Assembly (NCBI GenBank): GCA_964496125.1
Contig: CAZBXE010000010.1
Span: forward strand, 1-64,000
Length of the DNA: 64,000 bases
Direction of reading: 5' to 3'
Source of the DNA: CAZBXE01 sp964496125
GTDB lineage: Bacteria > Chlamydiota > Chlamydiia > Chlamydiales > CAZBXE01
The position numbers were made by a program, and so were the translations under genes. Position 1 is the stretch's first letter. The number at the start of each line of letters is the position of its first letter. The notes under the pieces are model-generated. The model saw only the letters and a program-made list of their open reading frames with translations. It was not told where the DNA came from and made no database searches. Of the stretch, positions 40,881-50,684 are shown one piece after another.

Positions 40881-41321
40881 ATGAACTTCAATAAGAAAAC
40901 AACCATACTGAAGCCAACAGACGTTAAGCGTAAATGGCTCGTTTTTGATGCCACTGGCAAGGTTTTAGGACGATTTGCCTCTGAGATCGCGAAAGTTTTG
41001 CGAGGAAAGCATAAGCCTGATTATACACCCCACGTAGACAGTGGAGATGGTGTGATCATTCTCAATGCCGAAAAAATCGAAGTAACTGGCAATAAAGAAG
41101 CTAATAAAGTTTATAGTCGTTACACAGGCTGGATCGGCGGTCTCCGTCAGACTCCTTATCGCGTCATGAAAGAGCGTAAGCCTGCGTTTATCCTAGAAAA
41201 AGCCATTAAAGGCATGGTCCCCAGAACAAAACAAGGGAAAGCCCAACTCAAGAGGTTGCGTGTATTCAAAGGGGAAGCACACAATCTGGAAGCTCAACAG
41301 CCAATACAAGTGAATGTATAA
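40881..41321 (+). CDS. rplM: 50S ribosomal protein L13
   Basis: 146 residues from ATG 40881, placed behind AAGGAAGAAGAG; the in-frame ATG at 40866 precedes this site. RKWLVFDATGKVLGRFASEI, LRGKHKPDYTPHVDSGDGV, YSRYTGWIGGLRQ and VPRTKQGKAQLKRLRVF are typical of L13. It forms the standard L13-S9 operon with rpsI, 3 nt downstream. Confidence 0.97.
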   Translation: MNFNKKTTILKPTDVKRKWLVFDATGKVLGRFASEIAKVLRGKHKPDYTPHVDSGDGVIILNAEKIEVTGNKEANKVYSRYTGWIGGLRQTPYRVMKERKPAFILEKAIKGMVPRTKQGKAQLKRLRVFKGEAHNLEAQQPIQVNV

Positions 41322-41324
41322 GAT

Positions 41325-41726
41325 ATGAAAGAAAAAGATAGAGATGAAAGCATTGGAGTAGGAAGAAGAAAGACAGCTGTAGCGTCAGTGCGTTTGCGTC
41401 ATGGAAAAGGAACCGTTGTAGTGAATGGGCGTCCTTTTTCCGAGTATTTTCCTCTTCAGATCCAGCAAGATGCAGCGTTAGCTCCACTTGCAAGCCTTGG
41501 GCTTACCTCCTCCTACGATATCCTCATAAACGTCAAGGGTGGCGGGATTGAAGGCCAAGTGATTGCAACAAGACTTGGGATTTCAAGGGCGCTTGTACAA
41601 GAAGATGAGACAAGAAGACACGATCTAAAAGCAGCTCACTTCTTGACCCGAGACTCGCGTAAACGTGAGCGTGAGAAATGCGGTCTTGCAGGTGCGCGTA
41701 AGAGATACCAATTCTCGAAACGTTAA
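41325..41726 (+). CDS. rpsI: 30S ribosomal protein S9
   Basis: 133 residues. S9's C-terminal tail reaches the P-site tRNA; the final RKRYQFSKR matches the usual KKAR(R/K)..Q(F/Y)SKR end. The body has GVGRRKTAVASVRLRHGKGT, VVNGRPFSEYF and the KGGG...QA.A.R.GISRAL motif. It starts 3 nt after rplM. The last 4 nt overlap the convergent algH gene. Confidence 0.97.
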   Translation: MKEKDRDESIGVGRRKTAVASVRLRHGKGTVVVNGRPFSEYFPLQIQQDAALAPLASLGLTSSYDILINVKGGGIEGQVIATRLGISRALVQEDETRRHDLKAAHFLTRDSRKREREKCGLAGARKRYQFSKR

Positions 41727-42292
41727 TTCAGGCTTAAGTCTTCAGGAATCATGGATAGGGTGGCGTATTTGCCACCCATATCCCTCAATAATCTTTGCCA
41801 AAGTTTTGTCGGATCTGTGTGGAAAACATGCCCGATGGAGGATTTGTGCAAAAACCAATGTCCATCTAGAAATTCCCTTTCCAATTGGCCAGCACCCCAG
41901 CCGGAATAACCAAAGCACAGGTAGACGTAAGGTTGATCTTCCCTTTCTACTATGGAATGCAAGAATTGGAGATCTCCTCCCAGGTAAACCCCATCACAAA
42001 TCTGCAGGGTTTGCTGGGGAATATCGCTACAGCTATGGAGCAGCATCATTTGGTTTGTTTGGACAGGGCCACCAGCCCGCATCCCGACATGAGGATTTGA
42101 AAGCTCACCCGATTTGATGATTTCTTCTGGCAGGTCAATGTCAAGGGTCTTATTGATCACAATCCCGAAGGAGCCTTTCTGTGTATGTTCGCACAGAAGG
42201 ATGACACTCCTAAAGAAAAGGCCACCTTCGATATCGGGCGTGGCGATCAAAAGGGCTCCTTTTTCAAGCTGAGAGTAGGGCATCGATTCCAT
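41723..42292 (-). CDS. YqgE/AlgH family protein (DUF179)
   Basis: 189 residues. The family is recognised by LEKGALLIATPDIEGG near the start, FFRSVILLCEHTQKGSFGIV followed by INKTLD, the central GGPVQTNQMMLLHS, and VYLCFGYSGWGAGQLE. It is a conserved bacterial family with no settled biochemical activity; the name AlgH comes from alginate control in Pseudomonas. ATG 42283 is an alternative start. It overlaps the rpsI stop by 4 nt. Confidence 0.9.
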   Translation of the reverse strand: MESMPYSQLEKGALLIATPDIEGGLFFRSVILLCEHTQKGSFGIVINKTLDIDLPEEIIKSGELSNPHVGMRAGGPVQTNQMMLLHSCSDIPQQTLQICDGVYLGGDLQFLHSIVEREDQPYVYLCFGYSGWGAGQLEREFLDGHWFLHKSSIGHVFHTDPTKLWQRLLRDMGGKYATLSMIPEDLSLN

Positions 42293-42364
42293 ACTCTACC
42301 TATGCCAAGCTTTGTCTTTTCTGGAAACCGTAATTCTTAAGCCCTTTATCCAGAACATGTTTAG

Positions 42365-43591
42365 CTATTCGCAAGGTGGTCGGCACATCATCCTGCACCG
42401 CATGTCCGAGATCTGCTCATTATAAAGATTAATGTTTTCTTGGAGGGTTTGCACCCGGCGAAGAAGTTCTGCAAACGTACAGATAAAACCGGGATCTTCA
42501 GCATAATCTTCTGGACAAAGACAGCACTCAGCTTCATCCATAATCATGGCCACCCTACCTAAGGAGGTGGTGATCTGATCAAGCTCGTCATTGAAGAAGT
42601 TGCGAAACTCTTGCGCAGAGCAAAGCTGCTGCATCAGATTCACCCTACGCGCTCTCATCCTCTGCCATCCTTTATCTAAGTGAAAAAGAAGGCCATAGTG
42701 GTTCACATCGTTTGCAAGAGTCTCTGCCTTGGTTAGAACGGAGGAGAGCTGAAGATAGAGATCTTCTTTGACAAGCATTCTGCCCATCGTTCCCTCCCCC
42801 CTGCTAATTTTATCCACAACATCCTTAACTGAGGTTGCCACTGTGCTAGCTTTGTCTGCAAAAGTGGAGATATTGGTGATAGTTGTATTGATCTCAGGCC
42901 AAGCATCACTTAGATTTTTGGAGAACTTCTTCACGTTCTCCGAAGTGGCATGGATGTTAGTCACTATATCTGAAATTTTATCAGGCTTATTGAAGGCTGA
43001 AGTGATCTCATGTACGTTTCTAGCTGTGCTTCCGATGTTTTCCCAGAGCTTTTGCTGGTTTATCTGATCAATTTGATCAATCAGTGCGTCAAAGAGGTTT
43101 CCTGCCTTATCAGCAAGCGTGCTGATGGTGGCAAATGCCTCTTCTACAGAGCCTGCACTTTCTGCATAGAGAACATCTTCTGGAGTTACAAGGACAAATT
43201 TTTGCCCAGGTTTTAAGGGCTGTGGGTCAATTTCAACAGAGCGTTCCCCCAAAAGCCCTGAAGTGCGCACGGTGATTTTGTCTGTGACAAAGACATCCGC
43301 AGAAGAGTCGATCTTTAACGTGAGTTCGTAGATGTAGACGCGCTTATCCTTTTCAACTCGCCCTTCTCGAGCTCCCTCGATTTCATTGATCGCAAAGACC
43401 TCCCCGATCGGATGGCCGGCTAGGGTAACCCGTGTGCCCACTTCGATTTTGTCGATGTTTGTGAATCTAACATAGAGAGTGCTTCCGTAATCCCCGACCT
43501 GAGGCCGAAGGTAGACGAGCACAAATACGACGATGCAGATAGAAACGAGGATAAAGATCCCAATTAAGCTTGTTTTCCCGCTATCTTGCAC
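42365..43591 (-). CDS. MlaD-like MCE-domain protein of a lipid ABC transporter
   Basis: 408 residues. A membrane anchor (about 9-29) is followed by one MCE domain (about 36-120) with YVRFTNIDKIEVGTRVTLAG and GLLGERSVEID. The long C-terminal helical part (130-340) has many KSF/SDAW helices, as in other MCE proteins that build a periplasmic tube. The end has eight Cys within about 50 residues (CCLCPED...CRMMCRPPCE), which may form disulfides. With the ATPase and permease upstream it makes up an mlaEFD-type operon for phospholipid traffic between the membranes, or in chlamydiae possibly uptake of host lipids. Confidence 0.88.
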   Translation of the reverse strand: MQDSGKTSLIGIFILVSICIVVFVLVYLRPQVGDYGSTLYVRFTNIDKIEVGTRVTLAGHPIGEVFAINEIEGAREGRVEKDKRVYIYELTLKIDSSADVFVTDKITVRTSGLLGERSVEIDPQPLKPGQKFVLVTPEDVLYAESAGSVEEAFATISTLADKAGNLFDALIDQIDQINQQKLWENIGSTARNVHEITSAFNKPDKISDIVTNIHATSENVKKFSKNLSDAWPEINTTITNISTFADKASTVATSVKDVVDKISRGEGTMGRMLVKEDLYLQLSSVLTKAETLANDVNHYGLLFHLDKGWQRMRARRVNLMQQLCSAQEFRNFFNDELDQITTSLGRVAMIMDEAECCLCPEDYAEDPGFICTFAELLRRVQTLQENINLYNEQISDMRCRMMCRPPCE

Positions 43592-43601
43592 GCTCTTCCT
43601 T

Positions 43602-44363
43602 CTATAGTTTATTCTTTGTCCCCAGCAGGGAACACTTTAAAAACGCTTGGAGCTCAGGATCGTCAATCTGTAAGAAATCTTCTTTTTTTGCAAGTTGACG
43701 GATCTTTCCATCATGATGAAAAGCGAGTCTATCTCCTACAATCATGGCTGATTGAAGGTCATGTGTGACTACAATGCTCGTTGCATGTAGCTCTTTTTGG
43801 GTAACTAAGATGAGATCGTTGATCTGGTTTGCTGTGATCGGATCAAGCCCTGTTGTGGGCTCATCATAGAGTAAAAGCTTCGGCCTGTAGACAATGAGCC
43901 TGGCTATGCCAGCTCGCTTTCTCATCCCTCCCGAGAGATCAGAGGGCATTACTTTCTGTGTGCCCTCGAGGCCTACCATCTTCAAGGCCGCCTTCACTTT
44001 TTCTTGTATTTTTGCTTCAGGGAATGGTTTTCCTGTTTCCAGATCGCCATGCTCCCTCAAAAAGAAAGCTGTATTCTCCTCAACGTTCATGGAGTCGAAT
44101 AGGGCCGAACCTTGGAAGAGCATACCCATGTGCGTAAGCTTGCTCCGCTCGCTTTCCTTAAGGCTTGATATTTCAATCCCATCTACCTCAACAGAGCCAG
44201 AGTCTGGTTGTTGTAGTCCCAAAATCTGTTTTAAGAGAACGCTTTTCCCCACACCAGACCGCCCTAAAATAACAACCGTTTCCCCAGTTTCTACTTCCAG
44301 ATCTAGACCTTTTAATACTTTCAACCCATTAAAACTTTTCCAAAGGTTTTTAATCTTAATCAT
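43602..44363 (-). CDS. MlaF-like ABC transporter ATPase
   Basis: 253 residues from ATG 44363; a longer in-frame start at 44456 lies in the permease gene. Walker A is GRSGVGKS, the signature motif is LSGGMRKRAGIARL, Walker B is PKLLLYDEPTTGLDP, and the His switch is in VVTHDL. MKR at LSGGM is the MlaF/Mkl type. It powers lipid transport with the MlaE permease (overlapping ATGA at 44360-44363) and the MCE protein that begins 11 nt after it. Confidence 0.93.
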   Translation of the reverse strand: MIKIKNLWKSFNGLKVLKGLDLEVETGETVVILGRSGVGKSVLLKQILGLQQPDSGSVEVDGIEISSLKESERSKLTHMGMLFQGSALFDSMNVEENTAFFLREHGDLETGKPFPEAKIQEKVKAALKMVGLEGTQKVMPSDLSGGMRKRAGIARLIVYRPKLLLYDEPTTGLDPITANQINDLILVTQKELHATSIVVTHDLQSAMIVGDRLAFHHDGKIRQLAKKEDFLQIDDPELQAFLKCSLLGTKNKL

Positions 44364-45151
44364 AAGTACCTCTGCAAGATGGGCGATACGTAGGGGAATG
44401 AGGCGTTCAGCAGAAGTGTTAGGAAGAAGTTGACAATCAGGATGATAGAGTAGCAAATCACAACGCTATTGGTGGTTGCACGTCCCACACCAGCAGCGCC
44501 GCCTGTTGTTGTCATCCCGCGGTAACAGGAGATCGAAACAATAATCATTCCAAACACAAAGGCTTTCACAAGACCGCTCAGAAAGTCAAAGGGTTTGATA
44601 TAGATGGGGAGAGGATCGAGGAAGGTGTTAGAGGACATCTTATAATAAAATACGGCAACGATATAGCCGCCAAAAATCCCAGTTACACAGCTAAAGACAG
44701 TAAGAAGGGGAAGCATAAACGTGCCGGCAACAAAGCGGGGGACCACAAGATAGCGGACGGGATTTACAGCCATGGAGCGCATTGCATCAATTTGTTCTGT
44801 GACCTTCATACTCCCAAGTTCGGCACACATAGCAGCCCCGACCCTGCCTGTTACCATGAATGCCGTGAGCACGGGGCCTAGTTCTACCATCATTGCTTTT
44901 GCCACCATGATCCCTGTTGCACTCGCAAGCCCTTTATCGGAAAGCTGAAAGAAAGACTGCGCTGCCAATACCATTCCTGTTGAAAAACCAGTAATCGCAA
45001 CAACCGGCAAGGACATGACACCAATTTCATAGAGCTGATCACGGACAAGAAACCAAGACGGAGGACGCCTAAGACTTATCCATATCGCATTGAATATCAA
45101 TGTGAAATAGTCACCTACGACAAAGGTTGTGTGTCTTAGCATTTTTAACAT
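44360..45151 (-). CDS. MlaE-like ABC transporter permease
   Basis: 263 residues with five or six membrane segments. Family features are IGVMSLPVVAITGFSTGMVL, VMVELGPVLTAFMVTGR with a VGAAMCAELGSMKVTEQ segment (the coupling helix that contacts MlaF) and IDAMRSMAVNPVRYLVVPR. First gene of the minus-strand mlaEFD operon; its stop overlaps the start of mlaF. The promoter would be near 45160-45200, shared head-to-head with the HerA-like gene; I see no clear -35/-10 pair for it. Confidence 0.92.
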   Translation of the reverse strand: MLKMLRHTTFVVGDYFTLIFNAIWISLRRPPSWFLVRDQLYEIGVMSLPVVAITGFSTGMVLAAQSFFQLSDKGLASATGIMVAKAMMVELGPVLTAFMVTGRVGAAMCAELGSMKVTEQIDAMRSMAVNPVRYLVVPRFVAGTFMLPLLTVFSCVTGIFGGYIVAVFYYKMSSNTFLDPLPIYIKPFDFLSGLVKAFVFGMIIVSISCYRGMTTTGGAAGVGRATTNSVVICYSIILIVNFFLTLLLNASFPYVSPILQRYL

Positions 45152-45213
45152 GATATTGCGGATACTAGGCGATACCTATTTAACTCACAATAGGCTGAAA
45201 AAAAAGAATATGG

Positions 45214-45219
45214 TACAGT
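45214..45219 (+). promoter_or_regulatory. -10 box of the HerA-like gene, leaderless type
   Basis: TACAGT lies 8 nt before ATG 45228 and there is no Shine-Dalgarno sequence. The -35 region is weak. Confidence 0.35.
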
Positions 45220-45227
45220 AGGTGCAA

Positions 45228-47525
45228 ATGGAATATGTTGAAAAACTAGGCCTTTTTTACCTTGGGAAGCCTGTTGAAGCAGGGACAAGCAATCCTATTC
45301 TATTGGACTCTAAGGACTTAACAACACATGCCGTGATTCTTGGCATGACGGGTAGTGGAAAGACAGGACTTGGGATTTCTCTACTCGAAGAGGCTGCCAT
45401 CGACGGTATTCCGTCCCTTGTTATTGATCCGAAAGGAGATTTGGCCAATCTTCTTTTAACGTTCCCTGAGCTTTCAGCCGCTGAATTTTTGCCATGGGTT
45501 GATGAGAGGGAAGCTCAGCAAAAGGGGATGGATCCTAAGGCATATGCAGCGCTCATTGCAAAACAGTGGCAGGAGGGGCTTGCCGAGTGGGGTGAGGGTA
45601 AAGAAAGGATTCAGAAGCTTAAGAATGTGGTGAAGATGCAGATCTACACCCCAGCAAGTAAGGCGGGCACACCTCTTTCCATTCTCCACTCGCTTTCGTC
45701 GCCTTCTAAAGATCTTGCTCTTGACACAACACTTTTTCGTGATCGCATTGCCTCCCTTGTTTCAAGTTTATTTGGTCTTCTTGGGATCGATGCCGATCCT
45801 GTAAAAAGTCGTGAGCATATCTTTCTTTCTCACTTGATTGAAAAGGTGTGGAACCAGGGAAAAGATCTCTCCATAGCCACCTTAATTGAACAGATCCAAA
45901 CGCCTCCCTTTGACACAGTAGGAGTGCTTGATCTAGAAACTTTCTATCCCAGTAAAGAGAGGAAAGCCTTGGCTATTTCTTTCAACAATCTTTTAGCTTC
46001 TCCTGGTTTTCAGGCCTGGATGGAGGGAGAGCCTCTCTCTATCAAAGAGCTTCTCTACACGAAAGAGGGAAAGCCAAAACTATCAATTCTCTCGATTGCT
46101 CACCTCTCTGATGCAGAGCGGATGTTCTTTGTTACGCTTTTACTGAGCGAGTTGATCTCTTGGATGCGCCTACAGAGCGGAACGCCGAGCTTGCGCGCTC
46201 TTCTTTATATGGATGAGGTTTTTGGATTTTTTCCCCCTACTGCTACACCTCCTTCAAAAAAGCCTATGATTACGCTTCTCAAACAGGCAAGAGCCTTTGG
46301 CTTGGGAGTGGTTCTCTCCACGCAAAACCCGGTGGATCTTGACTATAAAGGCCTTTCTAATTGTGGCACGTGGTTTATCGGAAAGCTACAGACAGAAAGA
46401 GATAGAGCGCGTGTTCTGGATGGTTTAAGTGCTGCCTCGAATGGCGAGATGAATGCAGCCACCTTGAATAAGCAGCTCTCTTCCCTTGCAAGCCGCACCT
46501 TTATTTTGCGGAGTGTACATCAAAAGGATCCGATTGTTTTCCAAACAAGATGGACACTTTCTTACTTGAGAGGTCCTCTTACGCTTGCACAGATTGCTAC
46601 CTTATCTGAAAGCAAGGATTATGAGAAAGTCTCCCCAAAACCCATCCAAGAGGTAGTTTCAAGACCGATTGTCCCTGCAAAAGTTAGGCAATATTTCCTT
46701 CCCAGCAGCACTTCTTATAGGCCTTTTGTCCTAGGTGTTGCCAAGCTACATTTCGTGGATGGGAAAAACAAGATTGATGTGTGGAAAGACGTTTGTTTAT
46801 TGGCGCCTGCTTCTGAAGATGGGCAAAGCGTAAAGTGGGAGGAGGCTGTGCCGGCACTCGAGATGAAAAAGCAAATGATCAAAGAAATGCCCTCTACTGC
46901 TACATTTACCACCCTTCCTGCAGGTCTTATGCAGGAGAAAAACTACTCTCTTTTTGAAAAACTGTTTCAGTTACATCTTTTTCAGCATGAAAAGCTTCTT
47001 TTGCTTTCCGCTCCCGAGCTTGGTCTTACGGCCAAAGAAGGGGAGCTGGAAGGGGAGTTTCAAGCAAGAGTGGATCATACTCGCCGTGAAAAGAGGGATG
47101 CGCTTGTCAAAGAGCTGCAAGAGAAGTACAGCAAAAAGATTGCTTTTTTTACAACGAAGGAGAGGCAGCTGCAAGAGAAGGCGGCACAGAAGCAGCAGAA
47201 GGTAAGAGAGGCACAGGTGGATGGGTTGATTGCTGCAGGAAGTGCCATTCTAGGGGCCTTTCTTGGGCGCGGTGTCACTAAAGGGACGATTTCCCTTGCG
47301 GGCAGCTCCCTCATGAAAGTAGGCAAGAGCACGGCGGCCGGGGAGACGGTCGCTCAAATAGATGACGATCTGAAAGCCTGCCAACAGCAAATTTCTGACC
47401 TGCAAGCTGAACTAAAAAAGGAGATGGATGAGGTTCCTGACATTTCGGTTGCCATAAGCAAGGTAGAGATTGCACCTCGCAAGAGTGACATCACGATCTC
47501 GGAAATTGCCCTTCTCTGGCGTTAA
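45228..47525 (+). CDS. HerA-like (DUF853/YjgR type) P-loop ATPase
   Basis: 765 residues. An N-terminal strand region is followed by Walker A LGMTGSGKTGL (38-48), LVIDPKGDLANLL, and a Walker B-like ALLYMDEVFGFFPP near residue 330. LLKQARAFGLGVVLSTQNPVDLDYK and RTFILRSVH complete the HerA/FtsK-type hexameric ATPase fold of YjgR proteins. Members bind DNA or move macromolecules, but their role is not established. The C-terminal third has a long coiled coil (about 600-665), a Gly-rich hydrophobic stretch (AAGSAILGAFLGRG) and a second helix (DDDLKACQQQISDLQAELKK). These elements are uncommon in E. coli YjgR and may anchor the protein. Confidence 0.82.
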   Translation: MEYVEKLGLFYLGKPVEAGTSNPILLDSKDLTTHAVILGMTGSGKTGLGISLLEEAAIDGIPSLVIDPKGDLANLLLTFPELSAAEFLPWVDEREAQQKGMDPKAYAALIAKQWQEGLAEWGEGKERIQKLKNVVKMQIYTPASKAGTPLSILHSLSSPSKDLALDTTLFRDRIASLVSSLFGLLGIDADPVKSREHIFLSHLIEKVWNQGKDLSIATLIEQIQTPPFDTVGVLDLETFYPSKERKALAISFNNLLASPGFQAWMEGEPLSIKELLYTKEGKPKLSILSIAHLSDAERMFFVTLLLSELISWMRLQSGTPSLRALLYMDEVFGFFPPTATPPSKKPMITLLKQARAFGLGVVLSTQNPVDLDYKGLSNCGTWFIGKLQTERDRARVLDGLSAASNGEMNAATLNKQLSSLASRTFILRSVHQKDPIVFQTRWTLSYLRGPLTLAQIATLSESKDYEKVSPKPIQEVVSRPIVPAKVRQYFLPSSTSYRPFVLGVAKLHFVDGKNKIDVWKDVCLLAPASEDGQSVKWEEAVPALEMKKQMIKEMPSTATFTTLPAGLMQEKNYSLFEKLFQLHLFQHEKLLLLSAPELGLTAKEGELEGEFQARVDHTRREKRDALVKELQEKYSKKIAFFTTKERQLQEKAAQKQQKVREAQVDGLIAAGSAILGAFLGRGVTKGTISLAGSSLMKVGKSTAAGETVAQIDDDLKACQQQISDLQAELKKEMDEVPDISVAISKVEIAPRKSDITISEIALLWR

Positions 47526-47639
47526 AAAAAATTTAGCAAAACGGGGCACACGATTTTTTGAAAAAACCCACTCCCTCCGTCCTTCTTTAATCAAACGCCT
47601 ATACTGATAAGTTCTCAGACCAAGTATCCCGAAGGTAGC

Positions 47640-50600
47640 TCAGTATTCGATTTCGTATTTGAGGCTCAGTTTACCTTCTGCTTCCAACCCCATCTCGCCC
47701 TGCACTTTCACGTTCTTTGAGATGTTTGCCTCGAGCGCAATTTGGTTGTTTTCCGTCTGGATATTGGTTTGAAGAGAGAGAAGAATGCGCTTGCCAATGT
47801 ACTTGCCAATCCTGATCGATACGTCACTTGTGCTTGCATCACCCGTGTTGATATCGATTCTGTCAATCCCGATCGTCTTGCGGATTTTTGTAAGGGGGTC
47901 AGGTCCCTTTTTTCCTCTGTTTTGACCAATGAGATTGACAATGTCGTCACCCGGCGTTGCCGTTGTAACGTCCGCATCCGCACGGTTAAAGAGAAGCAGG
48001 GAGACAATCTCCCTCTGTGCAAGGGGTGGGTTAGAGCGAAAGGAGAGGTTTGGCTGCTTGACCGTTCCCTTCAAGATTGCATCTACCTTGGTATTTTCAA
48101 TCTGGTGAGAGGCGACTACGTATAGGGAAGTCTTGCTTTCAAACTCACCATTGAATGTGAGAGTGGCTTCCTCGCTTGTGAAAATTTTACCGCTATAGTC
48201 GTATTCGCCTTCGATGAGCTTCAAGGATCCATGGTATTCGGGATAGAAAGAAGAGCCTTTTAAAGCAACGCTTCCTCTCCATTCTGAGCGAAGAAGGTCC
48301 TCCTGAAGCAAGAATAGGTCTTTGGGGACTGTGAACTGTATGTCAAAATGAAGGGGCCAGTAGAGGGAGGGATCTTCCCGTACGAGAGGAGGAAGTTTTC
48401 CTTCGGGGAGGTTGATGTAGGTTACATCGACGCTTTGCAATTGTGCTGGTGGATCATCAGGGATGTGAAAGGAGGCGGAGTGTACATTGATTGCTCCCTT
48501 CAACGTGCCCTCATTTAGATCGCCTGCAAAAGTAAGATGCCCAGAGCCGTGCCCAAGCATGCTCTCGGTGCTTAAAATTTTGGCATAGTCCAAGTCTATT
48601 GCAAAAGAGAAGGGGAAGTTCTCCCTTTTAGCAAGGATTACTTTTCCTGTGGCACTTAACGTTCCTCCGTTTTCATCCTGGGCGATTAAGGAGTGAATAT
48701 GTAGGGTTTGCCCCTCAAGTTCTCCAATAGCTCTGCCATTTTGGAACAGGGCTCCTGTTGTGGTATGTTCCAGATATCCCTGCTCTAAGGTGAATGTTCC
48801 AGAAACTTCGGGAGAGTCCATCTCTCCGGCGACCTCTAAAAAGAGGTCTGCTTTCCCATCCACTAAGATGGTTTCACTTGTAAAGACTTGCACAAGCGGC
48901 CCAAGATCCCCTTTTAGATGAAGGCTTGTACGCAGTTTATTCTCTTCAAAGGGAGAAAGAAGGGCAGAACGAATGGAGACCTGTTCGAGGCCTACGCCCG
49001 TCACTTCTCCGAAAAGATGCACTTCCCAGTTTTCTATTTTCCCTTTAAACCGCGCTTCAAGGGGGGCTGTCTGTGGCAGAAGGCTGTCATTGAAAATTAG
49101 GTTTTTTAGCTCTAGCGATACGTTTCCTGAAAGGGAGCCAGGAGAGCCCGCCGCATGGAGAGAAGCTGTCGCACTGCCTGACAGTAAAAGGGCGGGAAAA
49201 AAGGGGTCTAAAATATCAAAAGGCATTCCTTCAACCCTAATTTGAGTTTCAACAAAGGAGGGTGAGGAGAGAAATTCGTAGCGGAGTGTGGCAAAAAGGG
49301 TGCCCACCTGTGTTTTGCTTTTTGCAAGCAGAGAGAGGGGGCCTAAGTTGAATTCTTTAAACGAAAGAGAGCTCGTACAGGGCTTTGTCAGTGAAAAATT
49401 TTGCCCTCCATGCTCTGCCACAAGCTCTGTTAAGACAAAGGAAAACGTATCCTCTAAGGGACCAAATGTGCCTCCTGCCCTCATCTGGAAGTAATTTTTG
49501 TCCCCTCCCTCTGCAACAAGATGGAAGGGCCAGGTCGCTTGTTTTGCATCAAGCTCTGACTCAAATGCTACGCGGCTAAGACTATTCTCTCCGCTCTTAG
49601 CCTCTTCAGCAGAAAGGTGGATGGTTCCACTTATTGAACCGTAGAGGTCTTCTAGAAACATGGCGACAGAAGCAAGCTTTACTTCCTGCAATCCCATTTT
49701 TAGGTTTTTAAGAGAGCATTCAAGCTGCATGTCTTGCTGCTTCTCCCCCTTTTGAAAGTTGCTTTTGATATGCAGGGAACCTTCCATTTGTTGATGGAAG
49801 AGGGGAGAGAGGAAAGAGAGGTCTTCCGCAGAACATTTTAGAAACCCCTCTACATAAGGGGAAAGAGGCTGCCACGTAAGGTTTCCTTCTAAGGTTGTTT
49901 GCGGGAGGGCTAGGTTTAAATTCTGAATATGCCAACGTCCATCGTCTTTTTGGCAAAGTTGCATGTTTGCTACGAGCGGAACTCCACTCATGACAAACTC
50001 GCAGGCGCCTTGGAAAGCAAGAGGGGAGGAAAGGTCGCAAGAAAGAACTGTATGCAAGCTGGTAACAGGGGTGTCATGCAGGAGAACTTTATTGCTTTTC
50101 CAGTGAAGGTTGACGCTAGGATGCGCAAAAGTTCCATCGATTTGTAAGAAGCAGAAAATCTCACCAGTCATCTCGAAAGAAAGCAAAGAGGAGAGGGCAG
50201 AAAGATCTTTTGGCTTCACGCTAAGATCCCCTTTCACTCTCTCCCCTTCTGCAACGAGAAAACCTGTGATGTCAAAAACAGGCTCAACTCCAGCAAAAGA
50301 GAGATTTGACACCTGGAGCTCATGCACCGAAGGGGGTATGGGTAAAAAGAGGGGTTTTCCACTTTCTGGCTCAGAAAAAACCAAAAGAGTATCAATATGA
50401 CAGAAGGAGAAAACAAGCTTGCCTTGCAACAGATCTGGAAGGGAGAGGGTAAGGTTTGCTTCTTTGATCTCGGCTATCTTTTTTCCTTGGCTTTCTAGCA
50501 GGATCCCCTCGCCGTGTACAAGGTCTGGTAGGCAAAGGGTTAGCTTGTCTACTTTGATGTCAATTCCAGTTTGTTGTTTAAGCAGGGAAAGAACGCCTTT

Positions 50601-50684
50601 GAGGGCGCTTTCCTGCCAGAAGGGGGCGCTTAACGTGATGCTAAGAAGGAGGAAAAAAGCAAATGCGAATCGTTTCATCATCAA
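47640..50684 (-). CDS. tamB: TamB-like translocation and assembly module protein
   Basis: 1014 residues. An N-terminal membrane segment (4-20) is followed by a very long run of beta-strands, as in TamB and other bridge-like AsmA proteins that span the periplasm. The C-terminal DUF490 domain is clear: LKLIEGEYDYSGKIFTSEEA, then KGPDPLTKIRKTIGIDRI, RIGKYIGKRILLSLQ and a final GEMGLEAEGKLSLKYEIEY. TamB works with TamA, and lipid transport to the outer membrane has been proposed for the family. The start overlaps the tamA stop by 4 nt. It is shorter than E. coli TamB (about 1260). Confidence 0.88.
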   Translation of the reverse strand: MMMKRFAFAFFLLLSITLSAPFWQESALKGVLSLLKQQTGIDIKVDKLTLCLPDLVHGEGILLESQGKKIAEIKEANLTLSLPDLLQGKLVFSFCHIDTLLVFSEPESGKPLFLPIPPSVHELQVSNLSFAGVEPVFDITGFLVAEGERVKGDLSVKPKDLSALSSLLSFEMTGEIFCFLQIDGTFAHPSVNLHWKSNKVLLHDTPVTSLHTVLSCDLSSPLAFQGACEFVMSGVPLVANMQLCQKDDGRWHIQNLNLALPQTTLEGNLTWQPLSPYVEGFLKCSAEDLSFLSPLFHQQMEGSLHIKSNFQKGEKQQDMQLECSLKNLKMGLQEVKLASVAMFLEDLYGSISGTIHLSAEEAKSGENSLSRVAFESELDAKQATWPFHLVAEGGDKNYFQMRAGGTFGPLEDTFSFVLTELVAEHGGQNFSLTKPCTSSLSFKEFNLGPLSLLAKSKTQVGTLFATLRYEFLSSPSFVETQIRVEGMPFDILDPFFPALLLSGSATASLHAAGSPGSLSGNVSLELKNLIFNDSLLPQTAPLEARFKGKIENWEVHLFGEVTGVGLEQVSIRSALLSPFEENKLRTSLHLKGDLGPLVQVFTSETILVDGKADLFLEVAGEMDSPEVSGTFTLEQGYLEHTTTGALFQNGRAIGELEGQTLHIHSLIAQDENGGTLSATGKVILAKRENFPFSFAIDLDYAKILSTESMLGHGSGHLTFAGDLNEGTLKGAINVHSASFHIPDDPPAQLQSVDVTYINLPEGKLPPLVREDPSLYWPLHFDIQFTVPKDLFLLQEDLLRSEWRGSVALKGSSFYPEYHGSLKLIEGEYDYSGKIFTSEEATLTFNGEFESKTSLYVVASHQIENTKVDAILKGTVKQPNLSFRSNPPLAQREIVSLLLFNRADADVTTATPGDDIVNLIGQNRGKKGPDPLTKIRKTIGIDRIDINTGDASTSDVSIRIGKYIGKRILLSLQTNIQTENNQIALEANISKNVKVQGEMGLEAEGKLSLKYEIEY

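Noticed and set aside
47526..47639. TTTTTTGAAAAAA near 47552 as a terminator between convergent genes
   Set aside because: The six T and six A have only a 1-nt separation and no GC-rich stem, so no stable hairpin forms.
50110..50400. Plus-strand frames antisense to tamB
   Set aside because: Several open frames occur here, but all are shadows of the long tamB frame and none has a ribosome binding site.
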